NCBI RefSeq assembly: GCF_022024035.1
Contig: NZ_CP091787.1
Location: forward strand, 3,132,001 to 3,196,000
Source of the DNA: Prevotella sp. E13-17
Lineage (GTDB): Bacteria > Bacteroidota > Bacteroidia > Bacteroidales > Bacteroidaceae
Direction of reading: 5' to 3'
Length of the DNA stretch: 64,000 nucleotides
The notes below the pieces were generated by a model. That model was not told the origin of the DNA, searched no databases, and saw only the letters and a list, made by a program, of their open reading frames with translations. Each line of letters starts with the position of its first letter. The first letter of the stretch is position 1. Both the position numbers and the translations under genes were made by a program. Positions 52,901-59,560 of this stretch are shown here, in pieces.

Positions 52901-53991
52901 ATGTTGATTCCTCCATCCTCGGTAGCTATCCAGAACGTGCCCGGCATGGTCTCGATGATGGTGCGTGGCACACGCGCTTTCAGCTGATTAGGCGCTGAAC
53001 CGGGTACGAACAGCAGGAACTGGTCGTTGTCGTTCTGCAGATAGTCAACACCTCCGAAGTAGGACCCCAGCCAGATATTGGATGCCTTATCGCAGAATAT
53101 GGTATAGATAGCATTGTCGCTCAGCGAGTTGGCATCGGCAAAATGGTGTCTCAGCACCTCTATCTCGCCATTGGGATGGATGATGGACACACCCTTTTCC
53201 GTGCCCAGCCAGATGCGGTGACGGTTGTCTTCGGTGATGCAGCGCACGATGCCGCTGGAAAGCAGCTCGGCAGGATAGACCTTGGTGGCACCGCTCTTCA
53301 GGTCGATACACATGGCTCCCTGACCATTGCGACCGACCCACAGTCTGCCTGAGGAGTCGAACTGCAGCGGCACGATGACATGGGCACCCTTCATGAAGTC
53401 TTGGAAATAAGTCTGAGGAAGCACAGAGAAGTTGGTCAACGAGCGGTCGTAGCTGAAGATAGAGCTGTTGGTTGCCACAAAGAGATTATCGTTGCGGTCC
53501 ATGGCCAGCGAGTTGACGAAGTCGGCAGTCCTCGTGGGAATGATGATCATCGAGTCTTGCTGCTCGTCATAGCGACACAGGGTGTTTCCGCCAAAGAAGA
53601 TGTCGCCCTGGCTGGACTCGGTGATAGACCAGAAGAGTCCTTTCTCGAGTGCATAGTTGCAGAAGTCGTCGGAGTCGGGCCGATAGCGGCTGATGCCGTT
53701 TTCGGTGGTGATCCACAGGCGGTTCTGCCGGTCCACATGCAGTCCGTGGACAAAGTTGTGGCTCAGCGAATGGGGCTGAGAGGTGTGATAGTAGGTGCGG
53801 ATGTCATAACCATCATAGCGTGCCAAGCCATTGCGGGTGCCTATCCACATGTAGCCTTTGGCATCTTGTGCCAGGGCCTCCACCTGCTGGTGGGGCAGCC
53901 CACTCTTGCTGTCAACATGCTGGAAGCGGTAGTTGCCCGCCCATCCCATTGATGCTATCAGCATCGTGATGATGGTTATAACGAATCGCAT
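49987..53991 (-). CDS. Hybrid two-component system sensor/regulator (HTCS)
   Basis: 1334 residues: signal peptide (1-18), a periplasmic two-propeller sensor of Reg_prop repeats (about 25-650; WIGTRNGLARYDG, WITTENGISRYRP, WLGTEKGVSIIHP and others), Y_Y_Y domain (about 690-755), one membrane helix (about 765-785), HisKA (phospho-His near 818 in FFTTVSHELKTPLSLI), HATPase (about 880-1035), receiver domain with Asp near 1133 (ISDVMMPEMDG), and a C-terminal AraC-type HTH (about 1230-1334). HTCS proteins bind a glycan fragment in the periplasm and activate the neighbouring SusCD operon. It is 15 bp downstream of a GH43 gene. Confidence 0.96.
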   Translation of the reverse strand: MRFVITIITMLIASMGWAGNYRFQHVDSKSGLPHQQVEALAQDAKGYMWIGTRNGLARYDGYDIRTYYHTSQPHSLSHNFVHGLHVDRQNRLWITTENGISRYRPDSDDFCNYALEKGLFWSITESSQGDIFFGGNTLCRYDEQQDSMIIIPTRTADFVNSLAMDRNDNLFVATNSSIFSYDRSLTNFSVLPQTYFQDFMKGAHVIVPLQFDSSGRLWVGRNGQGAMCIDLKSGATKVYPAELLSSGIVRCITEDNRHRIWLGTEKGVSIIHPNGEIEVLRHHFADANSLSDNAIYTIFCDKASNIWLGSYFGGVDYLQNDNDQFLLFVPGSAPNQLKARVPRTIIETMPGTFWIATEDGGINIFDQTTNQFTQFSGLPATANNVHGLFYDAATADIWIGTRFDGLYRYNLRTKAIKRYFRSNGLPSEACFSIAKQKSGRIWVATMEGLRYYDAQHDQFLPTGTADLDETFIYSLHIDRHDNLWASVINHGIFRVDGKRGTVSSIKTSEGKGLKDNYIICLYQDSHGTLWIGNNNNGLQFMTPDGKIHDIESDVLSQCTICSIEEDKSGHLWISTSQGLFCYSPKTEAIVRFSAESNGLPSNQFNFASSLKALDGRMFFGTINGLIAFYPNDIKEKTGPFVVHLKRLTINDEVINTSSEDSPLVRELDETDKIELSYSQARSFSIDYSVIMPGNTSTINYQVWVEGIDRNWRNVGTERRFSGYNLSPGTYTLHIRANNTNRGWENCPEKVITIVVRPPFYRSTWAYAFYLLVLMTLLALIQRLFKVRMQERNAVRIANMEKEKLEELDKAKFDFFTTVSHELKTPLSLIIAPLKSMAKETMSEESRSHLDMIIKNANKMQELIGELVTFNKIETDHFSFYLQKGNPLEFIELGMANFYVACSEKGLNLSVSTENNGEEVWFSPSYVERILNNLVSNAIKFTPPEGSITVNACITVKNDSPYTYLRFQVKDTGIGIAKEEQENIFTRFYQTKRGFNANNSGWGIGLSLVKRLVDLHKGEVELDSTVGQGSTFTVWLNVSANAFPEKSLITDDKVIKPIDQYKFAQPAIMTSVDNAPLEQHVDNDRMSIMIVDDNADLLQYLRDYFSKDYNVLTATNGKEALQLAHEQQVQLVISDVMMPEMDGIELCRTLKADMQTSHIPVILLTAKSESNDVLEGYQSGAEAYVSKPFDPDILQLQVNNIMQLVEKRRKEIVDADSADIDATDTLGELDKAFVQKMAEIVEANLANSDFSITDITEALGVSRSLLHIKMKNILNMSMGDYIRKKRLDKACQMLQNGYNVSETAYSTGFSDPSYFSKTFKKHVGMSPTEYCSKKN

Positions 53992-54006
53992 AGTCTCTTT
54001 TTTATA

Positions 54007-54996
54007 TTAGAACTGAGGAGCCTCGTGTTTCTGGCTTGGCACACTGTTCTCGATATATGGCCAGCCGTCTTTCCATTTCACCTCATCGAGCAGCAGCACA
54101 CGCCCGGCATCGGGGTCGTTGCGATGGAAAGCATGATAGAGCATCCAGTCGCGTCCGTTCTTGTCGGTGACGAACTCAGCGTTGTGTCCGGTGCCGACAA
54201 ACTGGTCGTTCTTGTGCAAGACAATCTCGTGATGGTTCTTCAGAAGAGGCTGTCCCTGCTTGTCAACATAGGGGCCCAGGAGCTTCTTCGAGCGTCCCAC
54301 GGTGACCTGATAGGTGCTCTTGGCACCCTCGCAGCAAGTGCCGCTGGAGCCAAAGAGGTAGTAATAGCCATCGCGCTTCAGGATGTAGGTGGCCTCCATG
54401 AAGGTGTCTGCCACCTTATGCAGTTTCTTGGGGTTCTTCAGCGCCAGGCCATCGGCCGTGAGCTCGGCTCCATAGATGCCTCGGAAACTGCCCCAGAACA
54501 GGTATTTCTTGCCTTTCTCTTCAATATAGAAGGGATCGATGCAGTTCTGCACGCCTATCTCCTTACTGATGAACATCTTGCCATGGTCGGTGAAAGGGCC
54601 CTCGGGCTTGTCGGCTGTAGCAACGCCAATGCCACACTCCCACTCGCCACCCCATGTTGACATGGCATAATAGAGCACATAGCGACCACCGAAATAGTTG
54701 ATATCAGGCGCCCAGATGCTACCACGCTTCACAAAGCGGGGGCGCGTCTCGTCGTTGAAGGCGGTGCCCAGATAGGTCCAGTTGACCAGATCGTCGGAAC
54801 GATAGATGGGCAGATTGCGGATATTCTCTGTGGCATACAGATAGAAATGACCGTCATCGGCCTTGATGACGGTGGGATCGGGCAGACTGTTATCGACTAC
54901 AGGATTCTTGTAGGTGGTCTGTCCGTCAGCCGTGGTCGCCATTCCAAATACCGAGATCAGGATGGCACCAGCCAAAACCAAAAGTCTAGAGTTCAT
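54007..54996 (-). CDS. GH43 glycoside hydrolase, probable endo-alpha-1,5-arabinanase
   Basis: The ATG at 54996 (MNSRLLVLAGAILISVFGMA) gives a signal peptide; a longer in-frame start 44 codons upstream precedes the -7 box and is unlikely. The 329-residue product has the full GH43 triad context: general-base Asp in SLPDPTVI, pKa-modulating Asp in GSIWAPDINYFGGRYVLYYA, and acid Glu in FMEATYILKRDGYYYLFGS. The C-terminal GTGHNAEFVTDKNGRDWMLY region with a metal-binding His is typical of endo-arabinanases. It is co-transcribed with the HTCS, whose ligand may be its product. Confidence 0.88.
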   Translation of the reverse strand: MNSRLLVLAGAILISVFGMATTADGQTTYKNPVVDNSLPDPTVIKADDGHFYLYATENIRNLPIYRSDDLVNWTYLGTAFNDETRPRFVKRGSIWAPDINYFGGRYVLYYAMSTWGGEWECGIGVATADKPEGPFTDHGKMFISKEIGVQNCIDPFYIEEKGKKYLFWGSFRGIYGAELTADGLALKNPKKLHKVADTFMEATYILKRDGYYYLFGSSGTCCEGAKSTYQVTVGRSKKLLGPYVDKQGQPLLKNHHEIVLHKNDQFVGTGHNAEFVTDKNGRDWMLYHAFHRNDPDAGRVLLLDEVKWKDGWPYIENSVPSQKHEAPQF

Positions 54997-55030
54997 GCTT
55001 TTACAATTTGTTAGTTTGATTAATATACTG

Positions 55031-55038
55031 CAAAAGTA
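55031..55038 (-). promoter_or_regulatory. -7 box of the GH43-HTCS operon
   Basis: TACTTTTG on the minus strand, 34 bp before the ATG at 54996; no clear -33 element. Confidence 0.6.
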
Positions 55039-55283
55039 CATATTATCTACTAATCGTTCCGGCACTATCGTCCAACACTTAGGTATTTTTGTCCATTCAT
55101 TAAGCCAGAGAAGTATTCTTCGTAGCATTCTATCGCAAAGTTACAAATTATTCTGCAATGAGCAAAATAAATTGGCTAAAAACTTTGCAACACTCATTCT
55201 GCCCATTTGGGTCGCTCATAGTGCCGCTATAAAGAGTCAACACCAACGCTTTACGCATGCCAAACAATGACTCTTGATCTGGT

Positions 55284-55501
55284 TCCAGCCCCTGGACGAC
55301 TCAATTCCAGCCCCTGAACGCAATCATTCCAGCCCCTGAAGGACGCGAGTCTAGCCCCTGAAAACGTCCTTTCCAGCCCCTGCATCTGTATCAATAGTGG
55401 CACTATTGCATGACAAAAGCAAAAGTATTGCATGACAAAAGCAAAAGTATTGCCTGCCAAAAGCGAATGTACAGGATGACAGAAGTGGAAGCATCGAGTC
55501 A
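55284..55501 (+). repeat. Phased 22-bp repeat element, copy D
   Basis: Five 13-bp units start exactly 22 bp apart at 55284, 55306, 55328, 55350 and 55372, all in the CCCC orientation (first unit TCCAGCCCCTGGA; later right arms decay to CTGAA or CTGCA). In-phase 22-bp units follow at 55392, 55414, 55436, 55458 and 55480, two of them with CAAAAGCAAAAGTATTGC. It lies between two GH43 genes. Confidence 0.9.
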
Positions 55502-55750
55502 TGTTGTGAACCCAAACAGCTCCTCACCTCGGGGGAGGTCGGGAGGGTGCATAAAGAAATTTAGCCCCCCTTCACAGGGAGGCTAAGCTCATGAAAAAAC
55601 AAATAATTCCTAAAAATAAAACTACTAACTATTTACTAACAATGTATGATCAAGAATCTGTTTCTTGTATGATATGTCTATTGTCTTTCGTGTTGACGTT
55701 GCAAAAGTACTACTAATTATTTAATTAGAATTGTATTTTTGTTTATTTCT
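55502..55750. other. Intergenic stretch with GC-rich palindromic repeat and orphan leader
   Basis: The gap from 54997 to 55750 holds the GH43 promoter, copy D, then at about 55521-55590 a GC-rich palindrome-like repeat (segments CTCGGGGGAGGTCGGGAGGG and TAGCCCCCCTTCACAGGGAG). Next comes an AT-rich tract and a minus-strand -7 box TACTTTTG (55702-55709). That box would transcribe leftward into the repeat and copy D, where no gene exists. Confidence 0.6.
55702..55709 (-). promoter_or_regulatory. Orphan -7 box downstream of the second GH43 gene
   Basis: TACTTTTG on the minus strand followed by a long AT-rich leader-like stretch, but no coding region before the next operon promoter at 55031. Confidence 0.4.
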
Positions 55751-56692
55751 TCAGTCATTTTGTGCATTTTGGTTCGGATACAACAGTTTCTGACCTAATA
55801 TTTTCATTTTCCCTCTGGAAAATTTCATTTTTCCGATATACATGCCACGCGGGTAAACCTCTGATAATGAATAGTGTGCATGTAACACTATTCGCATTTT
55901 CCCGTCCTTATCTGTGAAAAAAGAGTGGTGGCCCGTGCCATAAAGTCCACCGACTCGCTGCACGATGGGATTGCCCTCGAACTTGGTCCACGGCCCCATG
56001 GGCGACTTACTGGTGGCATAGCCCACGCCATAGTCATGGCTACGGAAGTCATTGCCCGAATAGGTCAGATAGTAAGTGCCCCTATGTTTCACCATGAAGG
56101 GACCCTCGTTGACACGCCCTAACTTCTCTTCCCAGGGTGCCGACACGCTGAAACAGTGCTTCAGTGTGCCGGGTTTGGGCGTGATGCCGTCGGACTCGAG
56201 CTCACAGGCCCAGATGCAGTTGCCATCGGTGAAACGGACAAAGTAACAGTAGAGGCGACCGTCTTCGTCTTGAAAAACCGTCGAATCGATACATTTCTCA
56301 TCGCCTATCAGACTCTTCATCATGCATCCTCCCACTTGTTTGAAAGGACCACAGGGCGTTTGGGCCACAGCGACATAGAGGTGTTCGTTGGCAGAGTAGT
56401 ACATATAATACTGTCCGTTGCGGTGATAGACCTCGGGAGCCCAAAACCATTGTTCCTCGGTGGTGCTGTCTTTATGCAGCGCCAGTCCGCCACGCTGCCA
56501 CGTCTGCAGGTCTTTAGAGGTGTAATACGCGATGCCATCCTTCTCACCAGTGCCGTAGGCATAGTAAGTGTCGCCGTCTAACAACACGTAAGGGTCGGCC
56601 AAAGGCACTTCACTGACGCGCTGGGCATGAGACTCTGCAACGCCGACTACGGTGATAGTCAGCGCCATCAATAGCTGTCTGAGTTGTTTCAT
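55751..56692 (-). CDS. GH43 glycoside hydrolase (arabinanase/xylosidase superfamily)
   Basis: 313 residues with a signal peptide (ending ESHAQ). The GH43 motifs are in order: base Asp in EVPLADPYVLL, WFWAPEVYHRNGQYYMYYSA (Glu where many have Asp, as in several subfamilies), DEKCIDSTVFQDEDGRLYCYFV, and acid Glu in VNEGPFMVKHRGTYYLTYSG. The C-terminal GTGHHSFFTDKDGKMRIVLH is complete. Likely an exo-acting arabinofuranosidase or xylosidase. It starts 13 bp after the small membrane-anchored gene and probably shares its promoter at 57119. Confidence 0.88.
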   Translation of the reverse strand: MKQLRQLLMALTITVVGVAESHAQRVSEVPLADPYVLLDGDTYYAYGTGEKDGIAYYTSKDLQTWQRGGLALHKDSTTEEQWFWAPEVYHRNGQYYMYYSANEHLYVAVAQTPCGPFKQVGGCMMKSLIGDEKCIDSTVFQDEDGRLYCYFVRFTDGNCIWACELESDGITPKPGTLKHCFSVSAPWEEKLGRVNEGPFMVKHRGTYYLTYSGNDFRSHDYGVGYATSKSPMGPWTKFEGNPIVQRVGGLYGTGHHSFFTDKDGKMRIVLHAHYSLSEVYPRGMYIGKMKFSRGKMKILGQKLLYPNQNAQND

Positions 56693-56705
56693 CTTCTTCT
56701 TTCTA

Positions 56706-57086
56706 TTAGTGAATAATGCGTTGAATCTTGGCCTCGTCGGTCAACAGATAGACCTTACCCAATGCTCCGACGGTGACGGGCACGTTCATGCCGTGATAGT
56801 TGACGGTGCCTACGGTCACAAACACATAGTCGCGGACCTTGAAATGCTGACGCATAAAGGCATCCAGCGCCTGCATCGCCATGACTGAACCCAATGCCGA
56901 CACCGTCTCGGGCGCTGCTTCGGCCACCGCATCAGGCAGAGGTACGTCAGCGAGTTTCTGGTTTGCCACCTTCATGGCGATGCTGCGAACAGCCGCCTCG
57001 TGCTCCAGATTGCTGGGTTTTGTGAAAGGCAAGACAGCCAGCAAGGCCACCGCAAACAATACAATCAATACTACTACTCTTTTCAT
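56706..57086 (-). CDS. Small membrane-anchored protein, possibly DUF4359-like
   Basis: 126 residues: an N-terminal membrane anchor or uncleaved signal (VVVLIVLFAVALLAVLPF) followed by TKPSNLEHEAAVRSIAMKV, then a C-terminal beta-rich part (about 88-122; VRDYVFVTVGTVNYHG and TVGALGKVYLL). The TKPSNLEHE start and the V-x-G-x-x-GKVY end resemble the DUF4359 family of short envelope proteins. Function is unknown. It is first in a two-gene unit with a GH43 enzyme. Confidence 0.65.
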   Translation of the reverse strand: MKRVVVLIVLFAVALLAVLPFTKPSNLEHEAAVRSIAMKVANQKLADVPLPDAVAEAAPETVSALGSVMAMQALDAFMRQHFKVRDYVFVTVGTVNYHGMNVPVTVGALGKVYLLTDEAKIQRIIH

Positions 57087-57118
57087 TGACTGATTTTTAG
57101 TTTAGTTCATTTCGGCTG

Positions 57119-57149
57119 CAAAGGTAAGAACTATTATCGGAAAAAACAA
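57119..57149 (-). promoter_or_regulatory. Promoter of the small membrane protein-GH43 unit
   Basis: Minus strand -7 TACCTTTG (119-126 of the 57000s), 20-bp spacer, -33 TTG (147-149). Confidence 0.75.
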
Positions 57150-57194
57150 ATATTCGCCACACGAAAGCGACTGGACGCTCATGGAACAGTGGCC

Positions 57195-57282
57195 TGAGAA
57201 ACGAAAAGAGTGCCGCCATAAACAAAGAATAGCGGTACTATTCGCAGGGAAAAGTACCGCTATTCACAGGGCAAACCTATTG
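57195..57282 (+). repeat. Degenerate 22-bp repeat element, copy E
   Basis: Units starting at 57195, 57217, 57239 and 57261 keep the 22-bp step. The last two read TATTCGCAGGGAAAAGTACC and TATTCACAGGGCAAACCTAT, related to the copy C phrase TATAGCAGGGCAAAAGTAAA. A further TATTCGC at 57151 is also in phase. No five-palindrome block is present. It includes the M6 terminator hairpin. Confidence 0.6.
57227..57265 (-). terminator. Hairpin/terminator of the M6 peptidase gene
   Basis: 13-bp perfect arms GAATAGCGGTACT (57227-57239) and AGTACCGCTATTC (57253-57265), 13-nt loop, 22 bp past the stop at 57288. The T run is weak (TTTGTTTAT). Confidence 0.7.
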
Positions 57283-57287
57283 TTTGC

Positions 57288-59411
57288 TTATCGTATCACT
57301 TTCTTGCCATCCACTATATAAAGGCCACGACCAAGGGAATGGATGTCGCGACCCACATAACGACCATCGAGGGTATAGACGGCACCCGTCTTGCGAACTG
57401 CCACCTGCTCGCTGATGCCCGTTGTCTTGGGGGCCGTCACAAGCACGTCGTCCAGGAAGAAACGGTTCTTGATGGAAGCGCTGAACGTCAGTTTCACATC
57501 GCCATCGGCACTCACCACAGCCTCATATTCTTCGAAGCCACCCTTGCTCAGCTTGATCGTGGCAGGTTCTATGCTGCCATTGTTCACCGAGAGTTTTAGT
57601 GTGGTGCCCTCGTTTTCAGAATTCCAAGCGCCTGACAAGAAGGTCAACTGGGCTGTTCCGCTAACCGTAAAGGCTGGTGTTGTGGCTGAACCAGACTTCT
57701 TGGACGTTCCGAACTTCGCACAGCCATCACCACCACCGGCATTCTCTGTCACCCAGTCGTCGTTATCGAATTGAATCGCTGAGGAAGCTATCGCCCCAGA
57801 CCATGCGCCATCATTACCGCCGGTGCCTTTACACATGTCGAACGACTCGTAGAAGATGGTATCACCAGTCTGTGTGTTCGTTGCTTTGAAGTCGGCCACA
57901 AAGTCAAAAGAGACGGTTTCATCGTCATTTTGTTTGATATTCTCTACTGATGAGCCAAGATAGAAACTGTTGTCTATATTCCTGTTATAAAGCTTAGCTG
58001 CTGGCCTTGTGCTCCTGTTGAAAGCATTGCAACTGCCATAAGGGAAGGGGTCGTTGGCCATGCCACTGAAGGTGAGACGATCATCAGCGTCCATCTGATA
58101 CTTATTGTCGGCGGGAATCCATGTGAAGCGCTGATGCTCGGGATCGTCATTGGGTCCATTGAGATCCCACACGTCTTCATCGTAGTCAGCATGCAGAATC
58201 AGCAGACCAGCACCAGGCAGCGAGGCATCCCAGCCATCAAGCTGTCGGTTCTCCAAGAGGAAGAACTCGTTGCGATTCTTCTGGTTATAGATGACATAGC
58301 TTTCGCCGCCATTCTGCAGCGACTTCATGTTCTCGACGGTCGTGTCCTGACTCTCAAGGACGATGGGTTCCATCCATCCAGCCACCCAACGCTCGTAGCT
58401 GGTATATCCAGCAGGCTGATAGCCGTCGTCATTATAAGAACCAGAGTCCATCAAGTCCCAAGAGCCCATGCCCTGACCTCCGCTATAGTCTATGTCGTAG
58501 TAGTCGGGATAGCCCAGACAGTGGGAGAACTCGTGGCACATGGTACCGATACCGGAGATGGCAGCTCTCCAATCAAGCTCCGGACCGCAGGCATAGGTGT
58601 TCACCTTCTTGCCGCCATTCACGCTGACGGGGCCTGTGCCGTCACCATATTTGCTGGCTTCATCAAGGGCATAAGCATGCGGCCAGATGACATTCTCATC
58701 GTCATAGTCTGCCTCACCATGTCCGGCATAGACCACATAGACCTGGTCAACCTCGCCATCGTTGTCCCAGTCGTAGTCCGACCAGTCGGCAACTTCTTTG
58801 TTGGCCTGACTGACGGCCTCGGTAACCATCTCGCCGGGGCGCAGGTCATTGCCATCTTCATCATTCGCACCATAATAAGAATAGGTACGACTGACGGTGT
58901 AAGGTCCCAGCACATCGAAGTCCAGTTCGAACAGTCCGCGACTCTGATCCTTGAAATAGTCGGTCATCGACCCTTTGAAGTTGCCCTCATTGTAGCCTGG
59001 CTCGTTGGCGATACGCAGGAAGAGAGCCTTGTCGTGATCCTTTTGGAACGTGGAGTTTTTAAAGTTCACCAAGATGATGATGCCCTTTTTCTTACCCAGA
59101 TAACTGCTCTGAGTGCCGGCACGGCGGGACAAGCGCTTGCCACGCACGGCATTCATCTTCTGGCGGTTCGACCTGGCTTTATGAATAACGGTTTGGGCAT
59201 CTACCTGCTGATAGACACCTGCTGACGTCTTGCAATAGGCTTTTCCATCGGCACCTCTCCAAAAATGGCCGAATTCATCGCCTTCAAGACATGCCTTTAC
59301 TTCTGTACCGTCTGCCAACTTCAACGTCTTCAAGACGCCACGCTTGGCTGGTACTGCTGCCACTGCCAGAGTTATCACCAGAAGCGACAGGACAAAAAAC
59401 ATTCTCTTCAT
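57288..59411 (-). CDS. Secreted M6-family metalloprotease with T9SS type A-like tail
   Basis: 707 residues: signal peptide (1-20), a propeptide-like N-terminal region with a basic stretch (RGKRLSRRAGTQ), the M6 catalytic domain (about 100-420) with the zinc site HEFSHCLGYPDYYD (HExxHxxGxxD), a C-terminal beta-sandwich (about 500-660), and a sorting tail (VYTLDGRYVGRDIHSLGRGL, then YIVDGKKVIR). M6 peptidases of Bacteroidetes degrade extracellular proteins. Own promoter at 59465-59494; terminator at 57227-57265. It is not clearly part of either SusCD operon. Confidence 0.93.
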   Translation of the reverse strand: MKRMFFVLSLLVITLAVAAVPAKRGVLKTLKLADGTEVKACLEGDEFGHFWRGADGKAYCKTSAGVYQQVDAQTVIHKARSNRQKMNAVRGKRLSRRAGTQSSYLGKKKGIIILVNFKNSTFQKDHDKALFLRIANEPGYNEGNFKGSMTDYFKDQSRGLFELDFDVLGPYTVSRTYSYYGANDEDGNDLRPGEMVTEAVSQANKEVADWSDYDWDNDGEVDQVYVVYAGHGEADYDDENVIWPHAYALDEASKYGDGTGPVSVNGGKKVNTYACGPELDWRAAISGIGTMCHEFSHCLGYPDYYDIDYSGGQGMGSWDLMDSGSYNDDGYQPAGYTSYERWVAGWMEPIVLESQDTTVENMKSLQNGGESYVIYNQKNRNEFFLLENRQLDGWDASLPGAGLLILHADYDEDVWDLNGPNDDPEHQRFTWIPADNKYQMDADDRLTFSGMANDPFPYGSCNAFNRSTRPAAKLYNRNIDNSFYLGSSVENIKQNDDETVSFDFVADFKATNTQTGDTIFYESFDMCKGTGGNDGAWSGAIASSAIQFDNDDWVTENAGGGDGCAKFGTSKKSGSATTPAFTVSGTAQLTFLSGAWNSENEGTTLKLSVNNGSIEPATIKLSKGGFEEYEAVVSADGDVKLTFSASIKNRFFLDDVLVTAPKTTGISEQVAVRKTGAVYTLDGRYVGRDIHSLGRGLYIVDGKKVIR

Positions 59412-59464
59412 TTTTCTTTTTGTTAGCTTTACAATTTTATTTCATAGGTCAATCAAAGGAAATG

Positions 59465-59494
59465 CAAAGATAATTAATTAAATCCACTTTGCAA
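59465..59494 (-). promoter_or_regulatory. Promoter of the M6 peptidase gene
   Basis: Minus strand -7 TATCTTTG (465-472 of the 59000s), 19-bp spacer, -33 TTG (492-494). Confidence 0.75.
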
Positions 59495-59508
59495 AATATT
59501 TTAAACAA

Positions 59509-59539
59509 AAAAGCCGTTCGCGGCTGGCGAACGGCTTTT
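59509..59539 (-). terminator. Terminator of the second SusC/SusD operon
   Basis: 13-bp perfect arms AAAAGCCGTTCGC and GCGAACGGCTTTT with a 5-nt loop, T run on both strands, 21 bp past the SusD stop. Confidence 0.93.
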
Positions 59540-59560
59540 CTATGATCAGGTCCGAGCCTC

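Noticed and set aside
54997..55128. 44-residue N-terminal extension of the GH43 enzyme
   Set aside because: It includes the -7 box at 55031-55038 and displaces an otherwise perfect signal peptide.
55251..55502. 83-codon minus-strand reading frame in copy D
   Set aside because: It is made entirely of the 22-bp repeat units read through in shifting frames and has no homologous look or start signal.
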